DNA of 64,000 nt from JACKFB01 sp041389525 (GTDB taxonomy: Bacteria > Myxococcota_A > UBA9042 > PHBI01 > JACKFB01), in assembly GCA_041389525.1 (NCBI GenBank), contig JAWKRR010000043.1, positions 5,562-69,561 of the forward strand, written 5' to 3'. A program made the translations under genes and the position numbers. Below the pieces are notes generated by a model, which was not told the DNA's origin, did no database searches, and worked only from the letters and a program-made list of their open reading frames with translations. Positions 18,568-27,322 of the stretch are shown here, piece after piece (positions within the stretch are counted from its first letter, which is position 1; every line of letters starts with the position of its first letter).

Positions 18568-19458
18568 GTCGCGGCGCACACTCCGCAACCACGCGACGAG
18601 CTGCCCCGCGAGATCGCGGCCCGTGGCCGCCTCGATCCCCTGCAAGCCGGGGCTAGCGTTCACCTCAAGCACCGGGAAGCCCGCTGGGTGCGGCATCAGG
18701 TCCACGCCGCACACCGGCAGGCTCAGCGCGCGGGCCGCCGCCTGGGCCACCTCGCGGACCTCGTCGGTGAGGGTCGCGCACTCCACGCGCCCGCCGCGGT
18801 GGACGTTGGCCCGAAACTCCCCGTCGGAGGCGTAGCGCCAGCAGGCCGCGATCGCCTGCCCGCCGATGATGAGCACGCGCAGATCTCGGGCGGGCTTGGC
18901 TTCGATGAAGGGCTGAACCAGCACGGTGGCGTGCTGGGCCGTGAGTCGCTCGAGCAGCGCCTTGGCTGAGGCGCTGTCCCGCGCGAGGTGGACCTGCTCG
19001 CCGCCGCTGCCCTCGCGGAGCTTCACCACGACGGGGGCACCGCCGATGGTGTCGAGGGCTTGGTCGGCGTGGACCGGCTCGCGAATCGCGAGGGTGGGCA
19101 CCGTCGGGACCCCGGCGGCGACGAGGCGCTGGGTGGTCGCCAGCTTGTCCTGGGCCTGGCCGATGGCGGCGGCGCTCGCGGCGCTCGTGGCGCCGGCGTC
19201 CACGAGGGCCTGCACCAGCGCCATGCCCCAGCCCGTGAGGCGAGCGCCCACGCGCGGGATCAGCAAGTCGGGGGTCTCGAGCTCGCGCCCGTCGACGCGC
19301 AGCCCCGTGCCGCCACGGCGTGGTTCGAGGCTCGCCGCCACAGGATCGACGCGGGTCGCGACCAAGCCCTGCGCCGCGCAGGCCTCCATCAGGCGCCGCG
19401 TCGAGTAGAACGACTCGGAGTGCGAGAGGATGACGACGGTCTTGGCGGGGCTTCCCAT
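18550..19458 (-). CDS. RimK-type ATP-grasp ligase
   Basis: Members of this ATP-grasp family join an amino acid, often glutamate, to a protein or peptide carboxylate through an acyl phosphate. The 302-residue length and motifs fit RimK: DKLATTQRLVAAGVPTVPT (start of the ATP-grasp fold), VVVKLREGSGGEQVHLA (phosphate-binding loop), VLVQPFIEAKPARDLRVLIIG, and VCGVDLMPHPAGFPVLEVNASPGLQGIE near the C-terminus (Mg-binding Asp, Glu, Asn). The substrate cannot be told from sequence; RimK itself modifies ribosomal protein S6. It lies 113 bases downstream of an ABC exporter on the same strand and may be co-transcribed. Confidence 0.85.
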   Translation of the reverse strand: MGSPAKTVVILSHSESFYSTRRLMEACAAQGLVATRVDPVAASLEPRRGGTGLRVDGRELETPDLLIPRVGARLTGWGMALVQALVDAGATSAASAAAIGQAQDKLATTQRLVAAGVPTVPTLAIREPVHADQALDTIGGAPVVVKLREGSGGEQVHLARDSASAKALLERLTAQHATVLVQPFIEAKPARDLRVLIIGGQAIAACWRYASDGEFRANVHRGGRVECATLTDEVREVAQAAARALSLPVCGVDLMPHPAGFPVLEVNASPGLQGIEAATGRDLAGQLVAWLRSVRRDAPPLD

Positions 19459-19571
19459 GGTCCGATCGAGGCTGGGGTCTGAGGGGGCCGGCGCTGCAGG
19501 GGCGAGGGCCGCGGCGAGCGGTCGGCGGCCGGTTCAGTTCGCGGCGAGGTATGAGAACACGGTCTGGGGGC

Positions 19572-21314
19572 TCACGCGTTGAGCAGGGTCGCTTGGTCGG
19601 CCAGCAGCTCGGTGTAGATGCCGCCGCGGGCTGCCAGGGTCTCGTGGTCGCCTTCTTCCACGATGACCCCGTGCTCCAAGACCAGGATGCGGTCGGCGCT
19701 GCGGACCGTGGACAGCCGGTGGGCGATGACCAGGGTGGTGCGACCCTCCATCAGGCGCAGCAGGGCGTCGTGGACCAGGGCCTCGTTGGTGGTGTCGAGG
19801 TGGCTGGTGGCCTCGTCGAGGATGAGCACACGAGGATCCGCCAGCAGCGCCCGCGCGATGGCGATGCGCTGCCGTTGCCCACCGCTCACGCGCACGCCGC
19901 GCTCGCCGACCTCGGTGTCGAAGCCGTCGGGAAGCCCGGCGACGAATTCGGCGATCAGCGCGTCCTCAGCTGCCTTTTTGATGGCCGCGGGTGATGCGTT
20001 CGGCGCCCCGTAGGCGATGTTGTCGCCGATGGAGCCGGAGAACACGATGGGGTCTTGGTGAACGGTGGCCAGGGCGCCGCGCAGCTCGGCGAGGCGGAGG
20101 GTGCGCAGGGGTTTGCCGTCCAGCCTCACCTCGCCTTCGGTCGGGTCCCAGAAGCGATGGACCAGCGCGGCGATTGTGGATTTCCCGGCGCCCGAGCGGC
20201 CCACCAGGGCGACGCGCTCGCCGGGCGCCACGCAGAACGAGACGCCGCGGAGGACCGGCACGTCGGGGCGGGTCGGGTAGACGAAGGACACGTCGTCGAA
20301 GCGCACCTCGCCGCGCACCGGGCCCAGGGGTTGGGCGTCGGGGGCGTCGCGGATGGCGGGCTCCTCCTCGATGAGCGCGAAGATGCGGCCGGTAGCGCCG
20401 ATGGCCCGCTGGAGATTGCTCCAGACCTCGGCCAGGGACCCCATCGCGCCGCTGACCATGAGCGCGTAGAGGAGGAAGGCCGCCAGCTCGCCAGCGCTCA
20501 GCGTCTGCTCGACGACCCGCCGCGCACCCAACCATAGTATGAGCGCCAGCGCCGCGTAGCCGGCGATCTGCACGCCGCCCATGAACGCCCCACGCGCATA
20601 GGCCAGCTTGACCGCGGTGGTGAACACCTCGCCCACCGAGCGGGCGTAGCGCTTGGACTCGCGCTCTTCGGCTGTGAAGACCTGGACGGTCTCGATGCCG
20701 GTGACGGCCTCCTCCAGCCCCGCGTTCGCCTCGGCCATGACGTCTTGAATGTGGCGCGCGCGGCCGCGGATGCGTCGGCCGACCCACACCGCACCCACGG
20801 TGACCGGCGGCAGCGTGCACAGCATGACCAGGGTGAGCGAGGGGCTGGTGTAGACCAGCAGGGCCACGCCGCCGAGGATGCTGAGGCTCGAGCGCAGCGC
20901 GATGGAGATCTCGGTGCCGACGGCGTGCTGGAGCATCCCGATGTCCGAGGTCAGCCGGCTGAGCAGCTCGCCGGAGCGGTGCTCGTGGAAGAAGCCCGGC
21001 GGGTGGGCCAGCAGGCGCCGGAAGCTCAGCTCGCGCAGGTCGGCGACGACGCGCTCGCCGAGCCAGGTCATCAGGACGTGGCGCACCATCACGAAGACGC
21101 CCAGCAGGGTGAAGACGCCCATGGCGATGGCCACGAGGCGGTCGAGATACTCGAGATCGCCGCGGGCGATGGCCTGGTCGAGGGCGAGGCGCACGCCCTG
21201 CGGCAGCGAGAGGTTCAGGGCGCCCGCGCCGAGCAGCAGCGACGTCGCGATGAGCCAACGGCCGAGGTAGGGGCGAAGGAGGCCGGCCATGCGGCGCAAG
21301 GGCGAGACGGGCAT
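19572..21314 (-). CDS. ABC-type exporter, fused permease and ATPase (MsbA/MDR type)
   Basis: The 580-residue half-transporter has about six membrane helices (residues 1-320) and a C-terminal ATPase. Motifs are intact: Walker A GRSGAGKST near residue 372, Q-loop TVHQDPIVF, signature VSGGQRQRIAIARALLADP, Walker B VLILDEATSHLD and switch His in VIAHRLSTV. Such homodimeric exporters move lipids, drugs or peptides outward; the cargo is unknown. The ATG chosen gives the usual short cytoplasmic lead (MPVSPLRRMAGLLRPYLGRW). The upstream DUF483-like gene is on the same strand 67 bases away. Confidence 0.93.
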   Translation of the reverse strand: MPVSPLRRMAGLLRPYLGRWLIATSLLLGAGALNLSLPQGVRLALDQAIARGDLEYLDRLVAIAMGVFTLLGVFVMVRHVLMTWLGERVVADLRELSFRRLLAHPPGFFHEHRSGELLSRLTSDIGMLQHAVGTEISIALRSSLSILGGVALLVYTSPSLTLVMLCTLPPVTVGAVWVGRRIRGRARHIQDVMAEANAGLEEAVTGIETVQVFTAEERESKRYARSVGEVFTTAVKLAYARGAFMGGVQIAGYAALALILWLGARRVVEQTLSAGELAAFLLYALMVSGAMGSLAEVWSNLQRAIGATGRIFALIEEEPAIRDAPDAQPLGPVRGEVRFDDVSFVYPTRPDVPVLRGVSFCVAPGERVALVGRSGAGKSTIAALVHRFWDPTEGEVRLDGKPLRTLRLAELRGALATVHQDPIVFSGSIGDNIAYGAPNASPAAIKKAAEDALIAEFVAGLPDGFDTEVGERGVRVSGGQRQRIAIARALLADPRVLILDEATSHLDTTNEALVHDALLRLMEGRTTLVIAHRLSTVRSADRILVLEHGVIVEEGDHETLAARGGIYTELLADQATLLNA

Positions 21315-21381
21315 GGGCGCCTGCGTACCGCGGGCGGGGGCTCGCAGCAAGGCGACGGTGCGCGCGGCGGGTGGCGGGGGC

Positions 21382-22473
21382 TCAGCTCGGAGGGCGGGTG
21401 CCGAGGCCGAAGGGGAGCAGCAGCGGGTCGCCGGGCAGCTCGAGGCGGGTCCTGCCCGCGCGTAGCTCGGCTTTGACTCCGTCGACGACCGCGTGGTCGG
21501 CGGAGGCGAAGGGGGACAGCGCCTCGGCTGCGGCCTCGCCCAGCGGCGCCAAGGCGGCGAAGCGAACGCGCGTGGGGCCGTCCCAGCGCGCCCCGACGAG
21601 CGCGGCCTGCACCGCGTCGCTGACATAGAGACGAGGGCGAGCCAGCTCGAGATCCAGCGCGGTCACCAGGTCAGGGTAGGTGAGGGCGAGGTGGTTGGCC
21701 GCGAGCTCCGCGATGGCCGCTGACTCCGGGCAGTCGTAGCGGCACGGGAACCACGCAAGCCACGCGAAGCGGTGGAGCGCGAGGTTGTTCAGGCGCGGCT
21801 CGAAGCTGTGGGTGCGGGCGGCCGCGGCGGCGATGGGCAGGCGGTTGGGCCAGCGGCGCTCGAGGCTCGCGAAGGCGCGCGCGCAGCAGACCGGGTAGCC
21901 CAGCAGCTCTCCCAGCTCGATGGCGTCTCCCTGACCGGGGGTGTCGGCGCCCATCCGGTCGAGCGCGCGAGCCCGCTCGGCGAGCGCGAGATCCCGTGAC
22001 GCGTAGACCACCTGCCGCTCCCGCGCCTCCCCGGCGGGCGGCCGCGCCATGACCAGCGGTCCCTGCTCAGCACCCAGCCGATCGCACAGCCACCGGTACA
22101 GCGCGCTCTCCGGATCGAGCAGCGCGCGCCTCGCGAGATCGCCGCCCAGCGCGACCGCGCGCTCGACCAGCGGGTGCGTCGCCAGCGGCCGCACCGTGTG
22201 AACGCTGTCCACGTCCGTCACCATCGCCTGGGTCGCGACGTCCTCGCGCACCGGCTCGCCGGTCACCGTCTGACAGCCGAGCTCCTCCCAGCGCGCCCGC
22301 GCCTCGTCCACCGCGTCCAGGTCGTGCAGCTCGCGCACCACGGGCTTTCGCCCGATGGCCATCAGCACCTCGGTCGCCAGCCCCGCGGGCAACAGCGCGC
22401 TGGGTTCCTTCGCCGCCTCGCCCGCGCTCGCCGCCTCAGCCGCCGGCGCCGCTTCCCCACGCTCGCCTTGCAA
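21382..22473 (-). CDS. DUF483-like protein of unknown function
   Basis: The 363-residue protein has a central motif ELGELLGYPVCCARAFASLE and an aromatic/Cys motif (FAWLAWFPCRYDCPESAAIA). Both are reminiscent of DUF483 proteins, in which paired Cys follow LGYP. The Cys pairs (CC and CRYDC) could bind a metal or an Fe-S cluster, which is inference. There is no signal peptide, so it is probably cytoplasmic. The start is uncertain. TTG at this position has an excellent GGAGG five bases upstream; an ATG 37 codons later (MAIGRKPVVREL) also has a usable GAGG. It is transcribed away from the dus gene, with 61 bases between the two starts. Confidence 0.6.
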   Translation of the reverse strand: MQGERGEAAPAAEAASAGEAAKEPSALLPAGLATEVLMAIGRKPVVRELHDLDAVDEARARWEELGCQTVTGEPVREDVATQAMVTDVDSVHTVRPLATHPLVERAVALGGDLARRALLDPESALYRWLCDRLGAEQGPLVMARPPAGEARERQVVYASRDLALAERARALDRMGADTPGQGDAIELGELLGYPVCCARAFASLERRWPNRLPIAAAAARTHSFEPRLNNLALHRFAWLAWFPCRYDCPESAAIAELAANHLALTYPDLVTALDLELARPRLYVSDAVQAALVGARWDGPTRVRFAALAPLGEAAAEALSPFASADHAVVDGVKAELRAGRTRLELPGDPLLLPFGLGTRPPS

Positions 22474-22534
22474 GGCCGCCTCCGCGTCGCCGGATCTTGA
22501 CCGCGCCCCGCGCCCGAGGATATCGGTGCGCCCT

Positions 22535-23566
22535 ATGCCGCTTGGACACTTTGCCATCGACGGGCTCGAGATTAAACCGGGGCTGGTCCTCGCGCCCATG
22601 AGCGGCGTGACGGACTCGCCCTTCCGGCGCTTGGTCCGTCTGGCCAGCGGCGACGCGGTGGGGCTGCTGGTCAGCGAGTTCATCTCGGTGGAGCTGCTGA
22701 CCCACCGCACGATGCAGAGCCTCATCCGCATGTCCTTCCACCCGTCGGAGCGGCCGGTCTCCATCCAGATCTACGGCTCCGACGTCCCGAAGATGGTCGA
22801 GGCCGCGCGGATCATCGCCGACCACGGCGCCGACATCGTCGACATCAACTGCGGCTGCCCAGCGCCGAAGATCGTCCGCCGTGGCGGGGGCGCCGGCCTG
22901 CTGCGGGACCTGCCGCGCCTGGGGCAGATCATCGAGTCGGTCGCCGCCGCGGTGCCGATTCCGGTCACGGTGAAGATTCGAAACGGCTGGTGCGAGGACA
23001 GCCTGAACGCCATGGAGACCCTGCGCGTCGCCGAGGAGTCGGGCGCGCGCGCCATCGCGGTGCACGGACGCTCGCGGATGCAGCTCTACACGGGCAGCGC
23101 CGACTGGGACGTGGTGCGCCGCATGGTCGAGGTCGCGCGCATCCCCGTCATGGGCTCCGGCGACGTCATGACGGCCGCCGACGCCATCGAGCGCTTCGAC
23201 ACCACCGGGTGCGCGGGCGTGATGATCGGCCGCGGTGCCATCACGAACCCGTGGATATTCCGGCAGATCGTCGACGACGCCGCCGGACTTCCGCGCACCG
23301 AGCCCAGCTGGCGCGAGCGCATCGAGGCGCTGCACGCGTACCTCGGGATGCTGCGCGAGACCTACCCGAACCGCGTGCTCGCCGGACGCCTCAAGATGAT
23401 GCTGAGCCGCTTGATCAAGGGCATGCCCGACGCGCCCGAGATTCGCCTTCGCTGCCTGCGCGCGGCGGAGCCTGACGTGATGCTGGCCATGCTGCGCGCC
23501 CACTGCGAGGCCCACGGCGTCTTGGACCTGCCGCCGACCGAAGAGAGCGCGCGCGCCGCCGCCTGA
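22535..23566 (+). CDS. dus: tRNA-dihydrouridine synthase
   Basis: Dus enzymes reduce specific uridines in tRNA to dihydrouridine using FMN and NADPH. The 343-residue product has the FMN-binding TIM-barrel start LVLAPMSGVTDSPFRRL and the catalytic loop DINCGCPAPKIVRRGGGAGLL, whose second Cys is the active residue. VHGRSRMQLYTGSADWDVV, VMGSGDVMTAADA and MIGRGAITNPWIFRQI at the phosphate site also fit. The layout fits the bacterial DusB type. The last 80 residues form the helical tRNA-binding domain. It starts at an ATG preceded by TATCGG and no strong ribosome site. It diverges from the DUF483-like gene. Confidence 0.92.
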   Translation: MPLGHFAIDGLEIKPGLVLAPMSGVTDSPFRRLVRLASGDAVGLLVSEFISVELLTHRTMQSLIRMSFHPSERPVSIQIYGSDVPKMVEAARIIADHGADIVDINCGCPAPKIVRRGGGAGLLRDLPRLGQIIESVAAAVPIPVTVKIRNGWCEDSLNAMETLRVAEESGARAIAVHGRSRMQLYTGSADWDVVRRMVEVARIPVMGSGDVMTAADAIERFDTTGCAGVMIGRGAITNPWIFRQIVDDAAGLPRTEPSWRERIEALHAYLGMLRETYPNRVLAGRLKMMLSRLIKGMPDAPEIRLRCLRAAEPDVMLAMLRAHCEAHGVLDLPPTEESARAAA

Positions 23567-23644
23567 CCGGGTCGACCGCCCGCGCCGGGACTGACGAAAC
23601 GCCCGACCGGCGCCGCGCAGTAGCAAATCAGCGGCCTGAGACCG

Positions 23645-23673
23645 TTGTCGCGCGGGGGCCGGGCGGCTAAGCT
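23645..23673 (+). promoter_or_regulatory. Probable leaderless promoter of the HEAT-PilT operon
   Basis: TTGTCG and TAAGCT are spaced by exactly 17 bases. Only six C residues separate the -10 from the ATG, so transcription should begin at the start codon. No ribosome-binding site is present, in keeping with a leaderless message. Confidence 0.5.
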
Positions 23674-23679
23674 CCCCCC

Positions 23680-26172
23680 ATGGCGCTTCTCTTCGGTGAC
23701 AAGAAGACCCCACTTCAACGCCTCAAGCGCGGCGACTTCAAGACGCAGGACGAGCTGCGCGAGCTGATGTCGACCGTCGCCGCGGACGAGGACCTGCGCA
23801 TCCAGGACGTCGCGTGGGCGTTGACGGACCCTCGCCGCGACCTGCGGGCGATGGCGCACGAGCTGGTCACGTCGCGCAACCTGCCCGGCACCTACCAGAC
23901 GATTCTGCGCGAGGCCTGCTCTCAAGATGCCGGGCCTCAGCGCCGCCTGCTGGTCGCGCTGCTGCCGCGCATCCAGGACCCCCAGGCGCTGGACCTGCTG
24001 ACCCAGCTCATGGAGAAGGGCAAGGGTGAGGCGCCGGTGGTCGCGGCGGAGGTGATGCTCAGCTACCCGCTCGAGCAGATCCACGGCTACGTGGCTCGCT
24101 TTCTGCGCCTCGGCGACGAGGACATGCGCATGCGCGCGCTGGCCAAGCTGCAGGACGAGAGCCGCGAGGGGCACCCGCTCGACCGCTCCCTGCGCATGAT
24201 CGTCAACCAGATGTGCACCGACGCCAACGATCGCGTGCGGTTGCGGGCGTTTCAGGTCCTGGCCAAGGACCCCGATCCGGAGTTCATCCGCCTCATCCTC
24301 GACCGCCTGCGCCATGAGCGTTTCACCGTCAAGCAGCAGCTCATCCGCATCCTCGAGAGCACGACCGTCGGGCGGGACAGCGGCATCCTTGACGAGCTCA
24401 TCCCGCTGCTGGGCGAGGGCGATGACCTCGTGCGTAACGCCGCGCTGAAGATCGCGACGCGGGCGGGCGATCCCAGCGAGGTCATCCGCCGAATCATCCT
24501 CTACTCGAAGTCGCTCATGGGCTGGATGCGCGACCGTATCCACCACACGATCTCCGAGTTTGGCGACCAGCTCCTCGACCCGATCATCGAGCTGATGGGC
24601 CACCGCGACCCGGTCATCCGCTCCAGCGCGCTGCTCTTCGCGGTGAATCACAACAGCCAGAAGCTGGTGCCGCCCATCGTGCGGCTGCTCGGCGACGAGG
24701 ACTGGTGGACGCGCGTCGTCGCCATGGACACCCTCGGCCGCCTGAAGGCGACGGAGGCGGTCGAGCCGCTGGTGCGCGCCCTGAGCGACCCGGACGTGCG
24801 CTGGTCGGCGGTCGAGGCGCTCTCGGCCATCGGCGATCCCAGGGCGCTCCCGGCCATCGCGAAGCTGCTCGGCGACAAGGCTAACGAGGTGCGCCTCGAG
24901 GTCATCCGCGCCCTCGAGCTCTTCAACGACCCCCGGGGCCTGAAGCTGCTCGAGCAGGTGGTCCAGCGCGACCCGGAGCTCGAGGTCCGCGAGCGCGCCA
25001 TGGAGGCCTTCAAGCGCATCAGCGCGGCCAACGAGATCGCCGTCGACGAGGCCAGCCTCAAGGCGAACCTGGCGATGACCGCCGTGACGGACAAGCAGAT
25101 CGATCGCCTGCTGGTCCAGACGCGCAAGATGGGGGCCTCGGACTTCCACCTCTCGCCTGGGATCCCGGCGTCGGTGCGCAAGAACGGCGAGCTGGTGCAG
25201 CTCGGCGAGCGCGTCTTTACGGCCGAGGAGACCGGGGCGCTGGTGCGCGAGATGCTGACCGAGAAGCAGCGCGCGACCTTCAAGTCCGATAAGCACATCG
25301 ACTTCTGCTACGACATCCGCGGCGCCGGGCGATACCGGACGAACGTCTACGAGGAGCGCCTCGGCACGGGCGCGGTCTTTCGCGTCATCCCGAACGAGGT
25401 CCCGAACTTCGAGTCGACGGGCCTGCCGCATCAGCTCACGGACCTCGCGAACCTGCACCAGGGCTTGGTCATCGTGTCCGGCTCGTCGGGTTCGGGGAAG
25501 ACCACGACGCTGGCGGCGCTGGTCAACCTGCTCAACGAGTCCAAGCGCACGCACGTCATCACGCTCGAAGACCCCATCGAGTACGTGCACCCCTACAAGA
25601 ACTCGCTCATCAACCAGCGCGAGGTCGGCACGCACACCCGCGGCTTCCCCGAGGCGCTGCGCGCTGCGCTGCGCGAGGATCCGGACGTCATCGTGGTCGG
25701 CGAGATGCGCGACGCGGAGACCATGCGCCTCGCGATCACCGCGGCCGAGACGGGCCACCTGGTCATCGCGACCATGCACACGACCTCCGCGCCGAAGTGC
25801 GTCACCCGCCTCGTGGACTCCTTCCCGGTTCGCGAGCAGTCGCAGATCCGCATCATGCTCAGCGAGACGCTGAAGACCGTGATCAATCAGGCGCTGCTTC
25901 CTCGCGCGGATGGCGAGGGCCAGGTCGCGAACTTCGAGCTGCTGGTCGTCACGCCGGCGCTCTCCAACCTGATCCGCGACAACAAGATGACGCTGATCCC
26001 GTCGCTGATGACCATCGGCAAGAAGGTCGGGATGATGCCCTTCGACGACGGCCTGATGGACCTCGTCAGTCGCGGGCTCATCACGCCCGAGACGGCCTAC
26101 ATGCGAGCGCGCGTCAAAGACGAGTTCGAGCCGCTGGTGAGCGCCGCCTTCCTGGAGGGCATCGATGGCTGA
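23680..26172 (+). CDS. HEAT-repeat / PilT fusion ATPase
   Basis: The 830-residue protein joins two parts. Residues about 1-455 are cytoplasmic HEAT repeats (for example LVRNAALKIATRAGDPSEVI, VVAMDTLGRLKATEAVEPLV, SAVEALSAIGDPRALPAIA). Residues about 463-830 are a full type IV pilus retraction ATPase: N-domain MGASDFHLSPGIPASVRKNGEL, Walker A GSSGSGKTTT near 601, Asp box ITLEDPIEY, Walker B VIVVGEMRD near 672, His box GHLVIATMHTTSA, and a LIRDNKM motif near the end. PilT hexamers disassemble pili. All catalytic residues are present. The solenoid is an unusual addition that could dock the motor on a membrane platform or another partner. It overlaps the second PilT gene by 8 bases. Confidence 0.9.
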   Translation: MALLFGDKKTPLQRLKRGDFKTQDELRELMSTVAADEDLRIQDVAWALTDPRRDLRAMAHELVTSRNLPGTYQTILREACSQDAGPQRRLLVALLPRIQDPQALDLLTQLMEKGKGEAPVVAAEVMLSYPLEQIHGYVARFLRLGDEDMRMRALAKLQDESREGHPLDRSLRMIVNQMCTDANDRVRLRAFQVLAKDPDPEFIRLILDRLRHERFTVKQQLIRILESTTVGRDSGILDELIPLLGEGDDLVRNAALKIATRAGDPSEVIRRIILYSKSLMGWMRDRIHHTISEFGDQLLDPIIELMGHRDPVIRSSALLFAVNHNSQKLVPPIVRLLGDEDWWTRVVAMDTLGRLKATEAVEPLVRALSDPDVRWSAVEALSAIGDPRALPAIAKLLGDKANEVRLEVIRALELFNDPRGLKLLEQVVQRDPELEVRERAMEAFKRISAANEIAVDEASLKANLAMTAVTDKQIDRLLVQTRKMGASDFHLSPGIPASVRKNGELVQLGERVFTAEETGALVREMLTEKQRATFKSDKHIDFCYDIRGAGRYRTNVYEERLGTGAVFRVIPNEVPNFESTGLPHQLTDLANLHQGLVIVSGSSGSGKTTTLAALVNLLNESKRTHVITLEDPIEYVHPYKNSLINQREVGTHTRGFPEALRAALREDPDVIVVGEMRDAETMRLAITAAETGHLVIATMHTTSAPKCVTRLVDSFPVREQSQIRIMLSETLKTVINQALLPRADGEGQVANFELLVVTPALSNLIRDNKMTLIPSLMTIGKKVGMMPFDDGLMDLVSRGLITPETAYMRARVKDEFEPLVSAAFLEGIDG

Positions 26173-27322
26173 TCCCGTCACGAGCGGCCGCGGAACCTTC
26201 GCCAACCGCATCGATCGCTTCCTGCACCTCATGTGCGACAGCGGCGCCAGCGATCTGCACTTCGCCGTCGGCAACCCCCCGATGCTGCGTCTGCATGGCC
26301 ACATCGACCCCATCCGCTATCGCACGCTGAACGCCCGCGATTTCGAAGGCTACATCGGGCAGATCACCCCGCCCGAGCTGTGGAAGACCTTCCAAGAGAC
26401 CGGCGACATGGACTTCGCCTACGCGGTGGAGGGGCTGGCTCGCTTCCGGGTGAACATCTTTCAGCAGAGCCGCGGGCCTGGGGCCGTCTTCCGGCAGATC
26501 CCGTCGACGATTATGACCATCGAGCAGCTCGGCCTGCCCGAGATCGCCTACCGATTCGCGCGGTTTGAGCGCGGGCTGGTGCTGGTCACGGGGCCGACCG
26601 GCTCGGGCAAGTCGACGACGATGGCGGCCATCACCGACGAGATCAACGTGCGCCGAAAGGCCCACATCATCACGATCGAGGACCCGGTCGAGTTCGTTCA
26701 CCCAGGCAAGTCCTCGATCATCACGCAGCGGGAGGTCGGCAGCAACACGAACTCCTTCGCGTCGGCGCTGCACGCGGCGATGCGCGAGGACCCCGACGTC
26801 GTCCTCGTGGACGAGATGCGCGACCTCGAGACCATCAACGCCGCGCTGCAGGCGGCCGAGACCGGGCTGCTGGTCTTCGGCACCCTGCACACGAACTCCG
26901 CCGGCAAGGCGATGGACCGCATCATCAACGCCTTCCCGGCCGACGAGCAGTCGAACATCCGCGGCGTCTTGGCCGACACCCTGCGCGGGGTCCTGGCCCA
27001 GCAGCTTGTGCGGCGCAAGGGGGGCGGGCGCTTCGCGGCGCTGGAGGTCCTCTTCGGCTCTCCGGCCCTCGGGACGCTCATCCGCGACGGCAAGACCCAC
27101 CAGGTCACCAACTACATCCAGATGGGCAAGTCCCAGGGCATGCGCGCGATGGATGACGCGCTGATGCAGGCCATCCACGACGGGACCGTCGAGATCCTCG
27201 ACGCCTACGAGAAGTCCATCGACAAGAAGGACTTCCGGTCACGGCTGCGCAAAGAGATCGGCTTCTCGGTGCCCGGCGCGGACGACGACGAGGCCCTCTC
27301 AGCGCTGGGCGAGGGGATGTGA
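26165..27322 (+). CDS. pilT: Second PilT-family ATPase with altered Walker B and His-box residues
   Basis: The 385-residue product follows the PilT layout without a HEAT part: SGASDLHFAVGNPPMLRLHG, Walker A GPTGSGKST near residue 143, Asp box ITIEDPVEFVH, and a C-terminal LIRDGKTHQ motif. Two usual positions differ. Walker B reads LVDEMRD where PilT has VGEMRD, and the His box reads TGLLVFGTLHTNS where the first His is normally GHL. The catalytic Glu and the second His remain. It may be a retraction ATPase that works with the HEAT-PilT protein, much as PilU works with PilT. Its stop overlaps the next GTG start, so the operon continues into the MlaF-like gene. Confidence 0.88.
   Translation: MADPVTSGRGTFANRIDRFLHLMCDSGASDLHFAVGNPPMLRLHGHIDPIRYRTLNARDFEGYIGQITPPELWKTFQETGDMDFAYAVEGLARFRVNIFQQSRGPGAVFRQIPSTIMTIEQLGLPEIAYRFARFERGLVLVTGPTGSGKSTTMAAITDEINVRRKAHIITIEDPVEFVHPGKSSIITQREVGSNTNSFASALHAAMREDPDVVLVDEMRDLETINAALQAAETGLLVFGTLHTNSAGKAMDRIINAFPADEQSNIRGVLADTLRGVLAQQLVRRKGGGRFAALEVLFGSPALGTLIRDGKTHQVTNYIQMGKSQGMRAMDDALMQAIHDGTVEILDAYEKSIDKKDFRSRLRKEIGFSVPGADDDEALSALGEGM

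Noticed and set aside
23362..26313. A 983-codon open frame on the minus strand
   Set aside because: It mirrors the HEAT-PilT gene codon by codon in GC-rich DNA and encodes no recognisable domain; the plus-strand product has complete PilT motifs.
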